A stretch of DNA of 64,000 nucleotides from Odiellus spinosus (GCA_963920705.1 OY987229.1:21891728-21955727); one strand, 5' to 3'; positions 1 through 13,200 are shown, counted from the first letter of the stretch. Notes: generated by a model from the letters alone, not told the origin. Program-made: numbers and translations.

Positions 1-1490
1 TACACCCCCTGTAAAAAATACACCCCCTGTAAAAAATACACCCCCTGTAAAAATACACCCCCTGTAAAAATACACCCCCTGTAAAAATACACCCCCTGTA
101 AAAAAACACCCCTTGTAAAAATACACCCCCTGTAAAAATACACCCCCTGTAAAAATACACCCCCTGTAAAAATACACCCCCTGTAAAAATACACCCCCTG
201 TAAAAATACACCCCCTGTAAAAATACACCCCCTGTATAAATACACCCCCTGTAGAAATACACCCCCTGTAAAAATACACCCCCTGTAAAAATACACCCCC
301 TGTAAAAATACACCCCCCTGTAAAAATACACCCCCTGTAAAAATACACCCCCTGTAAAAATACACCCCCTGTAAAAATACACCCCCTGTAAAAATACACC
401 CCCTGTAAAAATACACCCCCTGTAAAAATACACCCCCTGTAAAAGTACACCCCCTGTAAAAGTACACCCCCTGTAAAAATACACCCCTTGTAAAAATACA
501 CCCCCTGTAAAAGTACACCCCCAGTAAAAATACACCCCCTGTAAAAATACACCCCCTGTAAAAATACACCCCCTGTAAAAATACACCCCCTGTAAAAATA
601 CACCCCCTGTAAAAATACACCCCCTGTAAAAATACACCCCCTGTAAAAATACACCACCTGTAAAAATACACCCCCTGTAAAAATACACCCCCTGTAAAAA
701 TACACCCCCTGTAAAAATACACCCCCTGTAAAAATACACCGCCTGTAAAAATACACCCCCTGTAAAAATACACCCCCTGTAAAAATACACCCCCTGTAAA
801 AATACACCCCCTGTAAAAATACACCCCCTGTAAAAATACACCCCCTGTAAAAATACACCCCCTGTAAAAATACACCCCCTGTAAAAATACACCCCCTGTA
901 AAAATACACCCCCTGTAAAAATACACCCCCTGTAAAAGTACACCCCCTGTAAAAGTACACCCCCTGTAAAAATACACCCCTTGTAAAAGTACACCCCCTG
1001 TAAAAATACACCCCCTGTAAAAATACACCCCCTGTAAAAATACACCCCCTGTAAAAATACACCCCCTGTAAAAATACACCCCCTGTAAAAATACACCCCC
1101 TGTAAAAATACACCCCCTGGAAAAATACACCCCCTGTAAAAATACACCCCCTGTAAAAATACTTCCCCTGTAAAAATACACCCCCTGTAAAAATACACCC
1201 CCTGTAAAAATACACCCCCTGAAAAAATACACCCCCTGTAAAAATACACCCCCTGTAAAAATACACCCCCTGTAAAAATACACCCCCTGTAAAAATACAC
1301 CCCCTGTATAAATACACCCCTGTATAAATACACCCCTGTATAAATACACCCCCTGTATAAATACACCCCCTGTATAAATACACCCCCTGTAAAAATACAC
1401 CCCCTGTAAAAATACACCCCCTGTAAAAATACACCCCCTGTAAAAATACACCCCCTGTAAAAATACACCCCCTGTAAAAATACACCCCCT
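1..1490. repeat. 17-bp minisatellite array
   Basis: An almost pure tandem array of the 17-bp unit TACACCCCCTGTAAAAA, close to 90 units, continuing past the left edge of the window. Variants are mostly point changes in the A run (TATAAA, AAAGTA) and small indels in the C run near 317 and 1320. No gene is present. Confidence 0.97.
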
Positions 1491-1962
1491 AGAAAATGGA
1501 GATTTGGAAAATGGAGATTTGGAAAATGGAGATTTGGAAAATGGAGATTTGGAAAATTGAGATTTGGAAAATTGAGATTTGGAAAATTGAGATTTGGAAA
1601 ATTGAGATTGGGAAAATTGAGATTGGGAAAATTGAGATTGGGAAAATTGAGATTGGGAAAATTGAGATTGGGAAAATTGAGATTGGGAAAATTGAGATTG
1701 GGAAAATTGAGATTGGGAAAATTGAGATTGGGAAAATTGAGATTGGGAAAATTGAGATTGGGAAAATTGAGATTGGGAAAATTGAGATTGGGAAAATTGA
1801 GATTGGAAAAATTGAGATTGGGAAAATTGAGATTTGGAAAATTGAGATTTGGAAAATTGAGATTTGGAAAATTGAGATTTGAAAAATTGAGATTTGAAAA
1901 ACTGAGATTGGGAAAATTGAGATTTGGAAAATTAAGATTGGGAAAATTGAGATTTGGAAAAT
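1491..1962. repeat. 15-bp minisatellite array
   Basis: A tandem array of the 15-bp unit GAGATTTGGAAAATT starts abruptly after the 17-bp array. A block of units between about 1605 and 1830 carries GAGATTGGG instead of GAGATTTGG, which shows local homogenisation. The unit length is a multiple of three and lacks stops, so it gives repetitive open frames (MEIWK and RFGKL repeats); these are artefacts. Confidence 0.95.
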
Positions 1963-3049
1963 TGAGATTTTTGAGATTTGGAAAATTGAGATTTTTGAGA
2001 TTTGGAAAATTGAGATTTTTGAGATTTGGAAAATTGAGATTTTTGAGATTTGGAAAATTGAGATTTTTGAGATTTGGAAAATTGAGATTTTTGAGATATG
2101 GAAAATTGAGATTTTTGAGATATGGAAAATTGAGATTTTTGAGATATGGAAAATTGAGATTTTTGAGATATGGAAAATTGAGATTTTTGAGATTTGGAAA
2201 ATTGAGATTTTTGAGATTTGGATAATTGAGATTTTTGAGCTTTGGAAAATTGATATTTGGAAAAGTGAGATTTTTGAGATTTGGAAAATTGAGATTTTTG
2301 AGATTTGGAAAATTGAGATTTTTGAGATTTGGAAAATTGAGATTTTTTGAGATTTGGATAATTGAGATTTTTGAGATTTGGATAATTGAGATTTTTGAAA
2401 TTTGGAAAATTGTGATTTTTGAGATTTGGGTAATTGAGATTTGGATAATTGAGATTTTTGAGATTTGAAAAATTGAGATTTTTGAGATTTGGAAAATTGA
2501 GACTTTCGAGATTTGGATAATTGAGATTTTTGGGATATGGAAAATTGAGATTTTTGATATTTGGAAAATTGAGATTTTTGATATTTGGAAAATTGAGATT
2601 TTTGATATTTGGAAAATTGAGATTTTTGATATTTGGAAAATTGAGATTTTTGAGATTTGGATAATTGAGATTTTTGAGATTTGGATAATTGAGATTTTTG
2701 AGATTTGGAAAATTGATATTTGGAAAATTGAGATTTTTGAGATTTGGAAAATTGAGATTTTTGAGATTTGGATAATTGAGATTTTTGAGATTTGGATAAT
2801 TGAGATTTTTGAGATTTGGATAATTGAGATTTTTGAGATTTGGATAATTGAGATTTTTGAAATTTGGAAAATTGAGATTTTTGTGATTTGGATAATTGAA
2901 ATTTTTGAGATTTGGAAAAATTGAGATTTTTGAGATTTGGAAAATTGAGACTTTTGAGATTTGGATAATTGAGACTTTTGAGATTTGGATAATTGAGATT
3001 TTTGGGATTTGGAAAATTGAGATTTTTGAAATTTGGAAAATTGAGATTT
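1963..3049. repeat. 24-bp minisatellite derived from the 15-bp unit
   Basis: The 15-bp unit is enlarged here to the 24-bp unit GAGATTTTTGAGATTTGGAAAATT by insertion of 9 bases that partly repeat its own start. Later units alternate GGAAAATT with GGATAATT. The array ends in a T run at about 3050. Confidence 0.93.
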
Positions 3050-3490
3050 TTTTTTTTTTTACAAGGTGTACCCCTTGAAAAGAAATAATTATTGATTTTT
3101 TTACAAGGGGTACCCCTTTTAAAAAATAATAATTGTTTTTTTTTTTTTTTTTTTACATGGGGTACCCCTTGTAAAAAAATAATAATTGATTTTTCTTCAC
3201 AAGGGATACCTTTGTAAAAAAATAATAATTGATTTTTTTTACAAGGGGTACCCCTGTAAAAAAATAATTGATTTTTTTTTACAATGAGTAACTTTTGTAA
3301 AAAAATAATAATTATTTTTTTTTACAAGGGGTACCCCTTGTAAAAAAAAAAATTTTTGTTTTTTTTACAAGGGGTAAAAAAGAAAAAAAAAAATTCACCC
3401 CCTGTAAAATAAATAATCAAAAATTTTACAAGGGGTACCCCTTATAAAAAAAATGCACCCCCTGTAAAATAAATAATCAAAAATTTTTTG
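3050..3490. repeat. palindromic repeat block
   Basis: About ten spaced copies of a perfect or near-perfect palindrome, TACAAGGGGTACCCCTTGTA, separated by A/T runs and AATAATAATTG. The last units contain CACCCCCTGTAAAA, the core of the 17-bp array at the left edge, so the two arrays are probably related by descent. Confidence 0.9.
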
Positions 3491-4634
3491 GAATACCCCG
3501 CATATACTGAATCTTTTTTCAAAGATTATTACGAATATTATTTTTTCCATTTGAAAGTCAAGAAAAGCAGTGAAAGTCTCACTTCCACTAATTATTTAGA
3601 CTGCCCTCGATGATTACGTTACTTACATTTCGTATTAGAGATCCAAATACTCCAGAGCCGTTGTTTTCCGAATACAATTTGCCATAGTTAATTGTACCAT
3701 CTATTACCAAACTGCGAAAAAACATAAAGAAGTCTTTAAATAAAACACTTTAACAAATTGGTTAAAATGTGAAAAAATTTCGCCTACACTAGCTAAGACA
3801 CCCCAAATCGGCCATGGGGCGTCATAATCAAATTTATATCGTGCCCCCCTTCAATCGACGACGAGATTGATGTTTCACGTTTTTAAAATGGAATTGTTTC
3901 ACTTAAATTAAATGTTACACTTAAATTACATTTAAGTAGAGCTCGGAATCGGATCGATTCCATTATCTTCCTTTATTCGTATATTTTCAGATATTTATTG
4001 TTGGGAAAAAAATTGTTAGTAACTAAAAAATGAAATTTGTATATTCGTATATAAGGTTTACCCGAAGATTAGCGTTTGTCGCTTTATCTATCTACAAATT
4101 ACTCGTTTTCAAACGTATAACGATGGATAAGAAAATTCACCTTCCCAGAATCGGTCTAAAATATAAGAAAAATATTTCAAATTGACTTTTAATTCGAAGA
4201 ATATAAATAAAACGACGAAACTAAGATTTTAAATCATCTTTTTATTTATTATTTTTCACGAAAATAAATTCCGAATTTTTTTATCCGAACGTATAACGCG
4301 GATAATATTCTAAGATAAGTTTCCATTTTTGGATAAAAAAGGATATGGATTACGTTTTTTTACTTTATCTTCGAATAAGTTAACTCGAATGAAAAAAAAA
4401 TATTTTCAATCACCAGAATTTAGTAGATTTTATCCAATTAATAAAAATTATACGAATTCCGAGCTCTAAATTGAAGTTAATAAAATAATATGTGCTAATA
4501 CCTGACGTTATATTTAGTCTTCAATATTCTCCAGATTACGGAAAACGCACCAAATAACTCAACTGCATCAAGATTAGTTTCCAAAAAAAACGGTATCTGT
4601 AACGTTATTTGAGTTTCAAAAATAGTAAAATTTA
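3491..4634. other. unique AT-rich intergenic DNA
   Basis: No coding region, RNA gene or clear repeat seen. Open frames are short and show no family features. Confidence 0.6.
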
Positions 4635-5185
4635 CCCAAGAACCATAGTGATGACGTAGTATTGCGGGGGATTTTTATTTTAAAAATTTCGAAAATGGCG
4701 ATTATAAAATATGTATTTTTACTGTCGCTGTAATTTGTTTCTATGACATATGTCAGAAGCCGATGAAACCCTCCTTTGAAGTCTACTACTCTAATGTTCC
4801 ATATAGCGCTCCTCTCTGTATGGGTAAAATTCACAATTTTACGAGTTTGGAGGGGTCCTACTTCATACCCCCTGTCTACGAAAAATTGGAAATTCTCTCT
4901 CTCCACAAACGACGACGTTGTTTTGACGAACTCCGAGGCTGCTAGAGATATTCCCTCGACGAACTCCCGCTCCGAAAATATCTACCGTTAGGAGGCGTAC
5001 GAATCGCGCTTTTTGAAACTAACCCATACAGAGAGGGGTAGACAAGACCCGGGAGTAATAGACTTCAAAGGAGGGTTTCATCGGCTTCTGATATGTATAT
5101 ATATTTTGAATGCTTTTTTTAACGATCAACCCGAAAATGATACTTAATTTCCATTTCAAGTACAGCCTCACTTAAACCACAGTTT
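4635..5185 (+). repeat. dispersed repeat interrupted by a palindromic transposon
   Basis: The flanks 4635-4753 and 5091-5185 match, on the opposite strand, one continuous stretch at about 53525-53715 (shared: GATGACGTAGTATTGC, tcgaaaatgg-type core, TATATATTTTGAAT, AATTTCCATTT). A further partial copy lies at 8737-8870 and a fragment at about 51382-51440. This is an older repeat family into which a family-1 element was inserted at 4754. Confidence 0.75.
4754..5090 (+). mobile_element. family-1 palindromic MITE, copy 1
   Basis: Non-autonomous element of about 337 bp. The ends are inverted: CAGAAGCCGATGAAACCCTC at the left and its complement at the right, with about 38 bp of near-identity. A second inverted block, CTCTCTGTATGGGT, lies further in. 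ATATGT flanks both sides (4748-4753 and 5091-5096). The open frames inside (starting [11 protein letters not shown]) are by-products of the terminal repeats. Confidence 0.88.
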
Positions 5186-5799
5186 TTCTTAACCAGTCTC
5201 GTAAATTAATACTCTAAGTTAATCAGCATGGTCAATCAATTTAGTTTAAAAATACTAACTAATATCTAAATATTGTAAATAATTATGAAAAACTTACTTC
5301 AGTCGCTATGGCTTTCAATGAAGACATTGGTTCAATGCAAACGTAATTTTGTTTAATAATAGAATAAATATTATCCTTGGTATTACGCGCTTTCGAAAGT
5401 TTAAGCGATCAACCGAGCTGGATATTTTAGGTCTGTTCGATCCAAAGTCTACACTCTAAATAATGTTATAATGACCAAACCTAGCTCAGTGGACACTCCT
5501 CTTTATTTACTAATAATAGTTATCTTTAGGAGACTACATGGCAGCGAGTAAACACCTGGTTTCGTAAAAATAATAGCCAGCCGACACATAATTATCATAC
5601 TTATACATTGTTTTTATCGTGCCTAAAATTCGAGTAAGTATTCCAAAGTAAACGTGAGAGAAGTGAAGGGTTAGGTATAGTAATAGTTTTACGTAACTAA
5701 TGAGTTTTGCGTAAATAGAAACGCACGATAAATTTTTTGGCTCTTTTGCAATCTCTGTAATGACGAATAGTTTTCGAGAAAATCATATATCCGTGGTAA
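5186..5799. other. unique intergenic DNA
   Basis: Nothing recognisable; no gene or array. Confidence 0.55.
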
Positions 5800-6115
5800 T
5801 CACAAGAAATCAAAAGTAATCACAAGAAATCACAATATATCACCGGTAATCACGATAGATCACCGGTAATCACGATAGATCACCGGTAATCACGATAGAT
5901 CAGGTAATCACGATAGATCACCGGTAATCACGATAGATCACCGGTAATCACGATAAATCACCGGTAATCACGATATATCACCAGTAATCACAAGAAATCA
6001 GCAGTAATCTCGATATATCACCGGTAATCACGATATAGCACCAGTAATCACAAGAAATCAGCAGTAATCACGATAAATTACCGGTAATCACGATATATCA
6101 AAGGTAATAATCACG
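5800..6115. repeat. 20-bp minisatellite array
   Basis: About 15 units of the 20-bp motif ATCACCGGTAATCACGATAG, with variants such as AGTAATCACAAGAA and one shortened unit near 5903. Confidence 0.93.
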
Positions 6116-7020
6116 GGTAATAAATTATAGTCACACGAAATCCCTAGAATGATTACAGAAATCGCCAATAATTTTCCAAATCTTCTAAACCATAAGAAGA
6201 TAATAAATTTAGCTCCAAATGCAAGCGTCTAAGTTTTGAAGGAGTTGCAACTCAAGTTGTGCAATCATAGTATTCAAATAACCCTACCACGATTATGCAA
6301 GCAACTTTAACTACATTATCAAAACAATAGGGGCTTTATTTACTGTAACATGTTTCCCCGACAAAAACAAACACAATATTAAGAAATCTCGGTAAAACTC
6401 GGGTGCTTGACTTCTAGCATTAAGGTAATGTTAAAGGGAAAATGCACTCACTGAATAAATAATGTGGATATTCTTATCTTGAAATAAATCTCTTATAACC
6501 AACAAAAGCTGAACATTTGGAAGGCAAATATGGTTAAAATATTCCGCTAAATCAATTTCTACCAATTTATTTTTTAGTTGGTTTAAGTGAGTTTGAAATT
6601 ATCGATGTAAATGTATTAATTTAAAATATAACATAAGCCATTATCTTATATTATTATTAATTAACGAAACTGTTACTTGATGTTTAAATAAAAATAAACG
6701 TCAATTAACTTTTTTTTTTTTTTCAAATACGCAATAATGAAGTAGCAACCTCATTAATTAATTAAATAATATTATAAGATATTCACCCCAAGGTCAATAA
6801 ACATCGTGTTTTCTTCGTTATAATGATTTGCAGATCGAAATTCTATAACCAGTTAATAATATCGACGTTTGGAACGAATTCAATTTCTTAATTTCTTATT
6901 CATTTTTTCCTACGCCGTAAAAATAAATATTTTGGCTGATTCTCAACTTTAATCCATCTACATTTAATTATAATTTATGATAATACCATATGTTATAAGA
7001 AGTATATAAATCGTGTAATG
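6116..7020. other. AT-rich intergenic DNA upstream of lipase gene 1
   Basis: No gene or repeat array recognised; low-complexity T run near 6711. Confidence 0.55.
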
Positions 7021-7029
7021 AAATGTTTG

Positions 7030-7041
7030 TCACCGAGGTGA
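7030..7041. promoter_or_regulatory. palindromic upstream element of lipase gene 1
   Basis: TCACCGAGGTGA, an inverted repeat of TCACC around two bases, followed by ACTTGTGATGACA. The same arrangement (TCACCAAGGTGA, ACTTACGATGACA) lies at 14014-14025, a nearly equal distance ahead of the second lipase start. Conservation between the two promoters suggests a binding site for a dimeric factor; the factor is unknown. Confidence 0.5.
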
Positions 7042-7164
7042 ACTTGTGATGACAGAAAAAAAGTTAGAACTTTCAGTTATTCAAAAAAACCACAACCTGA
7101 ATCCTTCACCACCTGCATGATCGAGTAGTTAAGAGATTACGTAATATATTTAACCGCGTTGTCC

Positions 7165-7172
7165 TATAAAAA
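7165..7172 (+). promoter_or_regulatory. TATA box of lipase gene 1
   Basis: TATAAAAA 48 bp ahead of the ATG at 7213, followed by GGATTC- or AAATTC-ATAATCATAACAGTGATA, a leader shared with the second lipase (TATAAAAA at 14137, ATG at 14185, the same 48-bp spacing). Confidence 0.75.
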
Positions 7173-7212
7173 GGCGGCCTAAACAAATTCATAATCATAA
7201 CAGTGATATACG

Positions 7213-10200
7213 ATGAAATTACAGGTATTGGTTGGATTTATCTCCATTTATTTTCCATTCGGAAACGCTATTCGTAAGTTGAATTTTACGTAGCATTTTT
7301 TTAGCTTTGGGACCTTTCGTAACTGAAATTTAAACTCGAATGTAAAAAATCCATCATTTTAAATATTGAAAAGCTAATAAAAATGTTTTTAGTGCAAGTA
7401 ATTCTAAGATTATTGTAAATTTAGATCAGGGCTGTTACTGATATTATAAATAAAATTGACTTACTAAAAGCAAGGAGGATCAGAGAAGGAGAGGAAATGT
7501 GGGAACGGCGCGGCTCCTACTGCGTCGGCCTAAACTCCCACTCTGGGAGAACGGGGGACAGACGGGGGTAGAGATGCTTCGTGGTAAAATGTTGTCACGT
7601 GGGTAAAACGAATCCTTTATGAGACGCGCTAGCTAGCGACCACGTGACAACAGGTTACCTCGAGAATTTCCTATCCCCCCTTTCCACCCGAGTGGGAGGT
7701 TGGCTCTTCTCTCTCTAACTCAACGCAGCCCCACATTTCCTCTCCTTCTCTGATCCTCCTTGCTAAAAGTAACATTTTTACTAATTTGTTTAAAGTCAGG
7801 CTGCCTAGGAATTATATTTTTCATTTTATCATACTATTAGTAGGTAATGTTCCAAATTTTATGCCTCTAGGTTAAAATGAAAATGTTAAAAATATATAGG
7901 TCAAATATTTTCCGATTTATTTTTGGAATGTAATTACAGGTAGGACCTCTATTGAAGAGGATCCGCATTTTAGATCCAATAAAATATAAACTTTTTCCAC
8001 GAGATTTAAATTATTATTTAAATTAATTTCTCGAATGTAAGATATTATAAATATCTGTCAATTTCAAAACTAAATATTGAATTTTCTTTTGTTGTCATGA
8101 CTCTGTAGTCAGTGAAATAGATATGACGCTATCAATATTTGTGATACGCTAATGATTAATGATTTGTCAATCGAATCACCTGCTTGAATTTGTTACGAAT
8201 AGGGGCAGTGATATATGTAATTCGATTTGCCTATCAGTCATTCCTTCTTAGTCATTTTTCCACACTCTATAAACTTCTATTTTATATTGTTTTACAGACG
8301 CAAATAAATTTAAAACCTGTCAAACATTTAAAATTTCGGGGCAGAACTATTTGATCTTGGTACAGTTTGGTCTGCAGACCATTTGAAATTACCAGAAGCC
8401 GATGAAACCCTCCTTTGAAGTCTATTACTCCCTGGTCTTGTCTACCCCTCTCTGTATGGGTTAGTTTCAAAAAGCGCGATTCGTACGCCTCCTAACGGTA
8501 GATATTTTCGGAGCGGGAGTTCGTCGAGCGAATATCTCTAGCAGCCTTGGAGTTCGTCCAAAAAACGTCGTCGTTTGTGGAGAGAGAGAATTTCCAATTT
8601 TCCGTAGACAGGGGGTATGAAGTAGGACCCCTCCGATCTCGTAAAATTGTGAATTTTACCCATACAGAGAGGAGCGCTATATGGAACATTAGAGTAGTAG
8701 ACTTCAAAGGAGGGTTTCATCTACTTCTGAAATTACCAAATTAATATTTTAGAAAATTTGAAAAATTCGAAAATGGAGTTTATAAAATTTGTATGTATAT
8801 ATTTTGAATCGTTTTTTAACCATCTTTCCGAAAATATGACTCAATTTCCATTTTTAATTCACAAAACGTAGTGATTAAGGCTTAAAAGTTATATTTTATT
8901 TTAAAAATATTTCTTCAAGTTGGTGTATCAATCGTTAAAAAAAAAAAATGTTTCCTCTTAAACTTGAATTTACAGGAAGGAAACATATGGCTTATAAAGA
9001 TATTGGACTTATATTTTTAGCTTCCTTTGTTAAAATGCATATCTTTATTAAGTAATTCGAGTCATTTAAAATTTTCAAGTATTGCTGTTGTCGTTCTTGA
9101 TATCAAAGAACACAAACTAAAGAGCTCCCTAAATTAATTTTAATTAATTATTTTCAAACGTCGGTTTATTTGAAAATGCATAGATTATTAATTATATTTC
9201 TTTGCGCTACTTTGGGAAAATCAATTGGTAAGGGAATTAAACAGGGTTTCCACAGTAGAGTCCGACTAACCTGTCCATTTACTAACCTTGGATATATATT
9301 ATAATAATTATTTTTCAATTTCTAATTTTTTTTACGCAGTCGATGTGAATAAGTGTATACCAGATCTTGGATGTTTCGATTACATCGGCGATTTCTACCA
9401 TCCAATTTATCGGCCATTCGCTCTTCTTCCGAGTGATCGCGAGAGCATAAATACCACATTTCGTCTATACACAAGAAACAATCCGACGAAGGCCATTTAT
9501 TTAAACAACACGAATCCAAATTTCGATTTTAACTCGACAACTTTCAACGCCGAAGATGAAACGAAAATTATCATTCACGGATTCAGGGAAGATGAAAGTG
9601 ATTGGATGAAGGTAAATTATTTTATAATTTCCCGCCAAAATTTCTAGAAAAGCGCGCGAAACTCCACGCGCGCCAATCTCAATTTCATTCATTTTTACTA
9701 AAGAGCGCGAAAAATCACGTGATATTTGAGAATTTCTGCGCGCGACGGTGCCATTTGTGGGAACTTGGGAAGCTTACAATTTGCAAATGTATTTTATATC
9801 CTTGTTCTTCAGATTCTCAAAGACGAAGTTCTTAGAAGAATTAGTGCCAATATAATAACTGTCGACTGGGGTTCAGGAGCTGGTATTCCATATACTCTCG
9901 CTGCCACAAACACGCGGGTCGCAGGCGCTGAAGTTGGATTTTTGGTGGAAAAGTTGGTGGTACGTTTCCGATTCTAATCGCGTTACTCTGGATATTTCTC
10001 AAGCTCAATTTTAAAATATTATTCTTTAGAAGCAAACAGGCGCAAATCTCGATCGGTTCCACATAATCGGATTCAGCTTGGGTGCCCATACTGCGGGATA
10101 TGCCGGAGAGAGACTTAGAGGAGAAGTTCGACGCGTTACTGGTTAAAATTCTAATTTTAAATGAAAAAGGGATAAAAATAATAACTAATATGAAAGGCAA

Positions 10201-13200
10201 CGCTTCAATATAAAAATTTGCTTAGCATTATGGAAACAAAATGACTTTAAGCGTTTGTTTCACTTATATTCACAGCTGCACTTTAATTTTGATTCGTTTA
10301 GGACTTGATCCCGCTGGACCTATGTTTGAGGGCATGGGTAGGAGAGTTAGGCTCGATCCTTCCGACGCTAAATTTGTCGATACCATTCATACCGATGCCA
10401 AGAATCTCTTCCACTTGAGTAAGAAACGTTACGGACGAGTTTTGCATGTGGAGAGCAAATGAATTTGATCCTAAAAGCTTGAGAACATCCAAATTCCAAT
10501 GGGCTTCCGACCATAGCATGAATTTTCCTTTGAAAGGTTTACCCTAAGCTTGAACGCGAGTCTTATAATGATTTCCATAAATATTTGACTAATTTATATC
10601 GGTTAAGGTTTTGGAACTCATCAATCTATGGGCCATATTGACTTTTATCCAAATGGAGGACACGATCAACCAGGCTGTCCTCAAAGTCAACCTGAAAAAC
10701 TAAAAGTCATTACGATCGATGTACTGGTTAAAGGATTGGATACGGGTGAGTGAACTTATGAGTAGAACAATACGTTAATTACAATTACGCCTAATTTGTA
10801 TAAATCGTTACTTTTCTCAGCCGGAGAAGATGTCGGTTGTCGACACAGCAGGTCGTACCATTTATTCATTGATACATTAAAGAACGAAGAGGCATTAGAA
10901 GTTGGTTTTCCCTGTAAGAACGAAGGGGATTTCTGGAAAGGTAAATGTGCCACCTGCGGGAAAAACGGTGAACTATGTGGCATCATGGGAATGGAAGCGG
11001 AGAGATATAAACCAATCACAGCGTCCTCGGGAGGTGTCAAGTTGTACCTAAAAACCGGGGAGGAAGCTCCATTCACTCGTAAGTCGTACACTTCAAACCG
11101 GGTCCATTCTACACAGTAAGTGCGACCACTAGCAAATAAGTACAACTTAACATACCGAGAAAACTCGGTTATAGGCTAAGTACAAGACATACCTCTTACA
11201 CAATTTCAAGACATGTCTCTTGTGCAATTTATAGATCAATCTCTCATGCAATTTATACAATTTCAACGCGACATATTACATTTCAATTAGAGGTCCTTAA
11301 ATCGACTTATAGGGGCCCATTTCTAGTTTCCCTTACGGCTTTAGTGCAGGCACTTAATTGAGAGAAAGGGGCCAATAATTGTGGTAAATATCCTGGCACC
11401 GCTACTGGCTTCAAGTTGTCTCATTTACAATGGAACCAATAAGCCTTTTACTCTGGTTCTAGATAAAACCCCTTTTTCATTTTTTTCTCAATAAAGAATA
11501 CCACTACCAAATTACGTTGAGTACCGCTGACGAATCTGATCGTGGTAGAGGAATCCACATATTTGTTAAAACTGTTAGTTTCGGTGGAGTTAACGCTACT
11601 CTTGTGGGTGAAAATGGAGAAACTGAAAACGTTCAACTAACACTCAAGTATATAATCTTTCCTGCATCAAGGGATCGCTTGCATATTATGCTTTAGTTAC
11701 GCAACACCAAGTCTTACAAACTTCCCTAAAAAACTACTCACCCTACCTTAAAGCAAGAAGGATCAGATAAGGAGAGGAAAAGTGGGGACGGCGCAGTTCC
11801 TACTGCGTCGGCCTAAACTCCCACTCTGGGAGAACGGGGGTAGAGATGTTTCGTGGTAAAATGTTGTCACGTGGGTAAAACGGATCCTTTATCAGCTTCG
11901 TAGTAGCCAACGACGCTAGTGACCACGTGACAACAGTTTACCTCGAGAATTTCCTATCCCCCTTTCCACCCGAGTGGGAGGTTGGCTCTTCTCTAACTCA
12001 ACGCAGCCCTACTTTTCCTCTCCTTGTCTGATCCTTCTTGCTTAAAGGGACTATCTGCGATTTTTAAAGGCCATTTAAAGTCGACTTCTTTTTTCGCTTA
12101 GCAGACAAGGTTGACCATAACAAATTGTACAGTCAAAGCAAGGCTGTGTGCAAATGTAAACATGATTTTAAAGGGGCAAATTTCAGAGCAGATAGGGCCT
12201 TTAAGCCCCGGTTGTCTTTGCTGTTGGGATACAACGTTTTTTTGGCGAACAACTTGAATGCGCGAAAATCACTCTGATTCATAAGGAAGTATAGCGTATG
12301 TGGCAGCCTCAGACCATAAAGCACTGAAGAACTTTGTTCGGTAACAAAGTAGCCGACGCTTAAAGATGTCAGGAAAGAGAGCTATGGCAAGGATTATTTT
12401 AAAGGGGCAAACTATAAAATGGGGAGAAACTATAGGTTATTGTAAACTAGCGCTAATTTTTATGATGTTAGTAAGCCCAGAAGTAGATGAAACCCTCCTT
12501 TGAAGTTTATTACTCCCGGGTCTTGTCTACCCCTCTCTGTATGGGTTAGTTTCAAAAAGCGCGATTCGTACGCCTCCTAACGGTAGATATTTTCGGAGCG
12601 GGAGTTCGTCGAGCGAATATCTCTAGCAGCCTCGGAGTTCGTCAAAAAAACGTCGTCGTTTGTGGAGAGAGAGAATTTCCAATTTTCCGTAGACAGGGGG
12701 GTATGAAGTAGGACCCCTCCGACCTCGTAAAATTGGGAATTTTACCCATACAGAGAGGAGCCCTATATGGAACATTAGAGTAGTAGACTTCATAGGAGGG
12801 TTTCATCGGCTTCTGGTAAGCCTAATAAAATTTGACATTATTGCTTCGATTATTGGAAGAACACTTCCTTCGAAGTATATTTGAAAGATGGCTTGGGGAA
12901 GGCTTGGAGTTAAGCTTAGTTTTGAGGTTAACCACTTTAGGCAGACAGTCTGAGCTTTGCCCTATTTGGTTAGAAGTTATGTTTACACATTAGTAATTTA
13001 AATTCCTAGGAATCAGATATTTGAAGGAAGGACAGATTATACATTCCTGGCTACCTCGAGTAAAAATCTTGGTATTTTGAAATCGATTTTCTTAACTTTC
13101 GACAAAGCCAATCCAATAGAAAGTTTGATTCGATTAAATTGGAGTGTTCGAGATGAACTGATTCTCAAAAAGGTTCAAGCCGTAGCCATGGGAAGACTGA

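Noticed and set aside
1..1490. CRISPR array or telomere
   Set aside because: Units are directly adjacent with no unique spacers, the setting is eukaryotic, and the unit is not a known telomere repeat.
1496..3078. Long open frames made of MEIWK, RFGKL and similar repeats
   Set aside because: They come from 15- and 24-bp minisatellite units lacking stops; no start context, introns or family similarity.
4763..4945. Recurring open frames starting [11 protein letters not shown] (also near 8538, 17993, 30537, 54024, 55087)
   Set aside because: All lie in family-1 elements, exist on both strands because of the inverted ends, and vary in frame between copies.
5430..5460. GTTCGATCC as a tRNA B box
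   Set aside because: No matching A box or cloverleaf around it.
10298..10519. Minus-strand open frame conserved in both lipase genes (also 16205-16453)
   Set aside because: Mirrors the exon 5-intron 5 segment that is nearly identical by conversion; no independent coding evidence.
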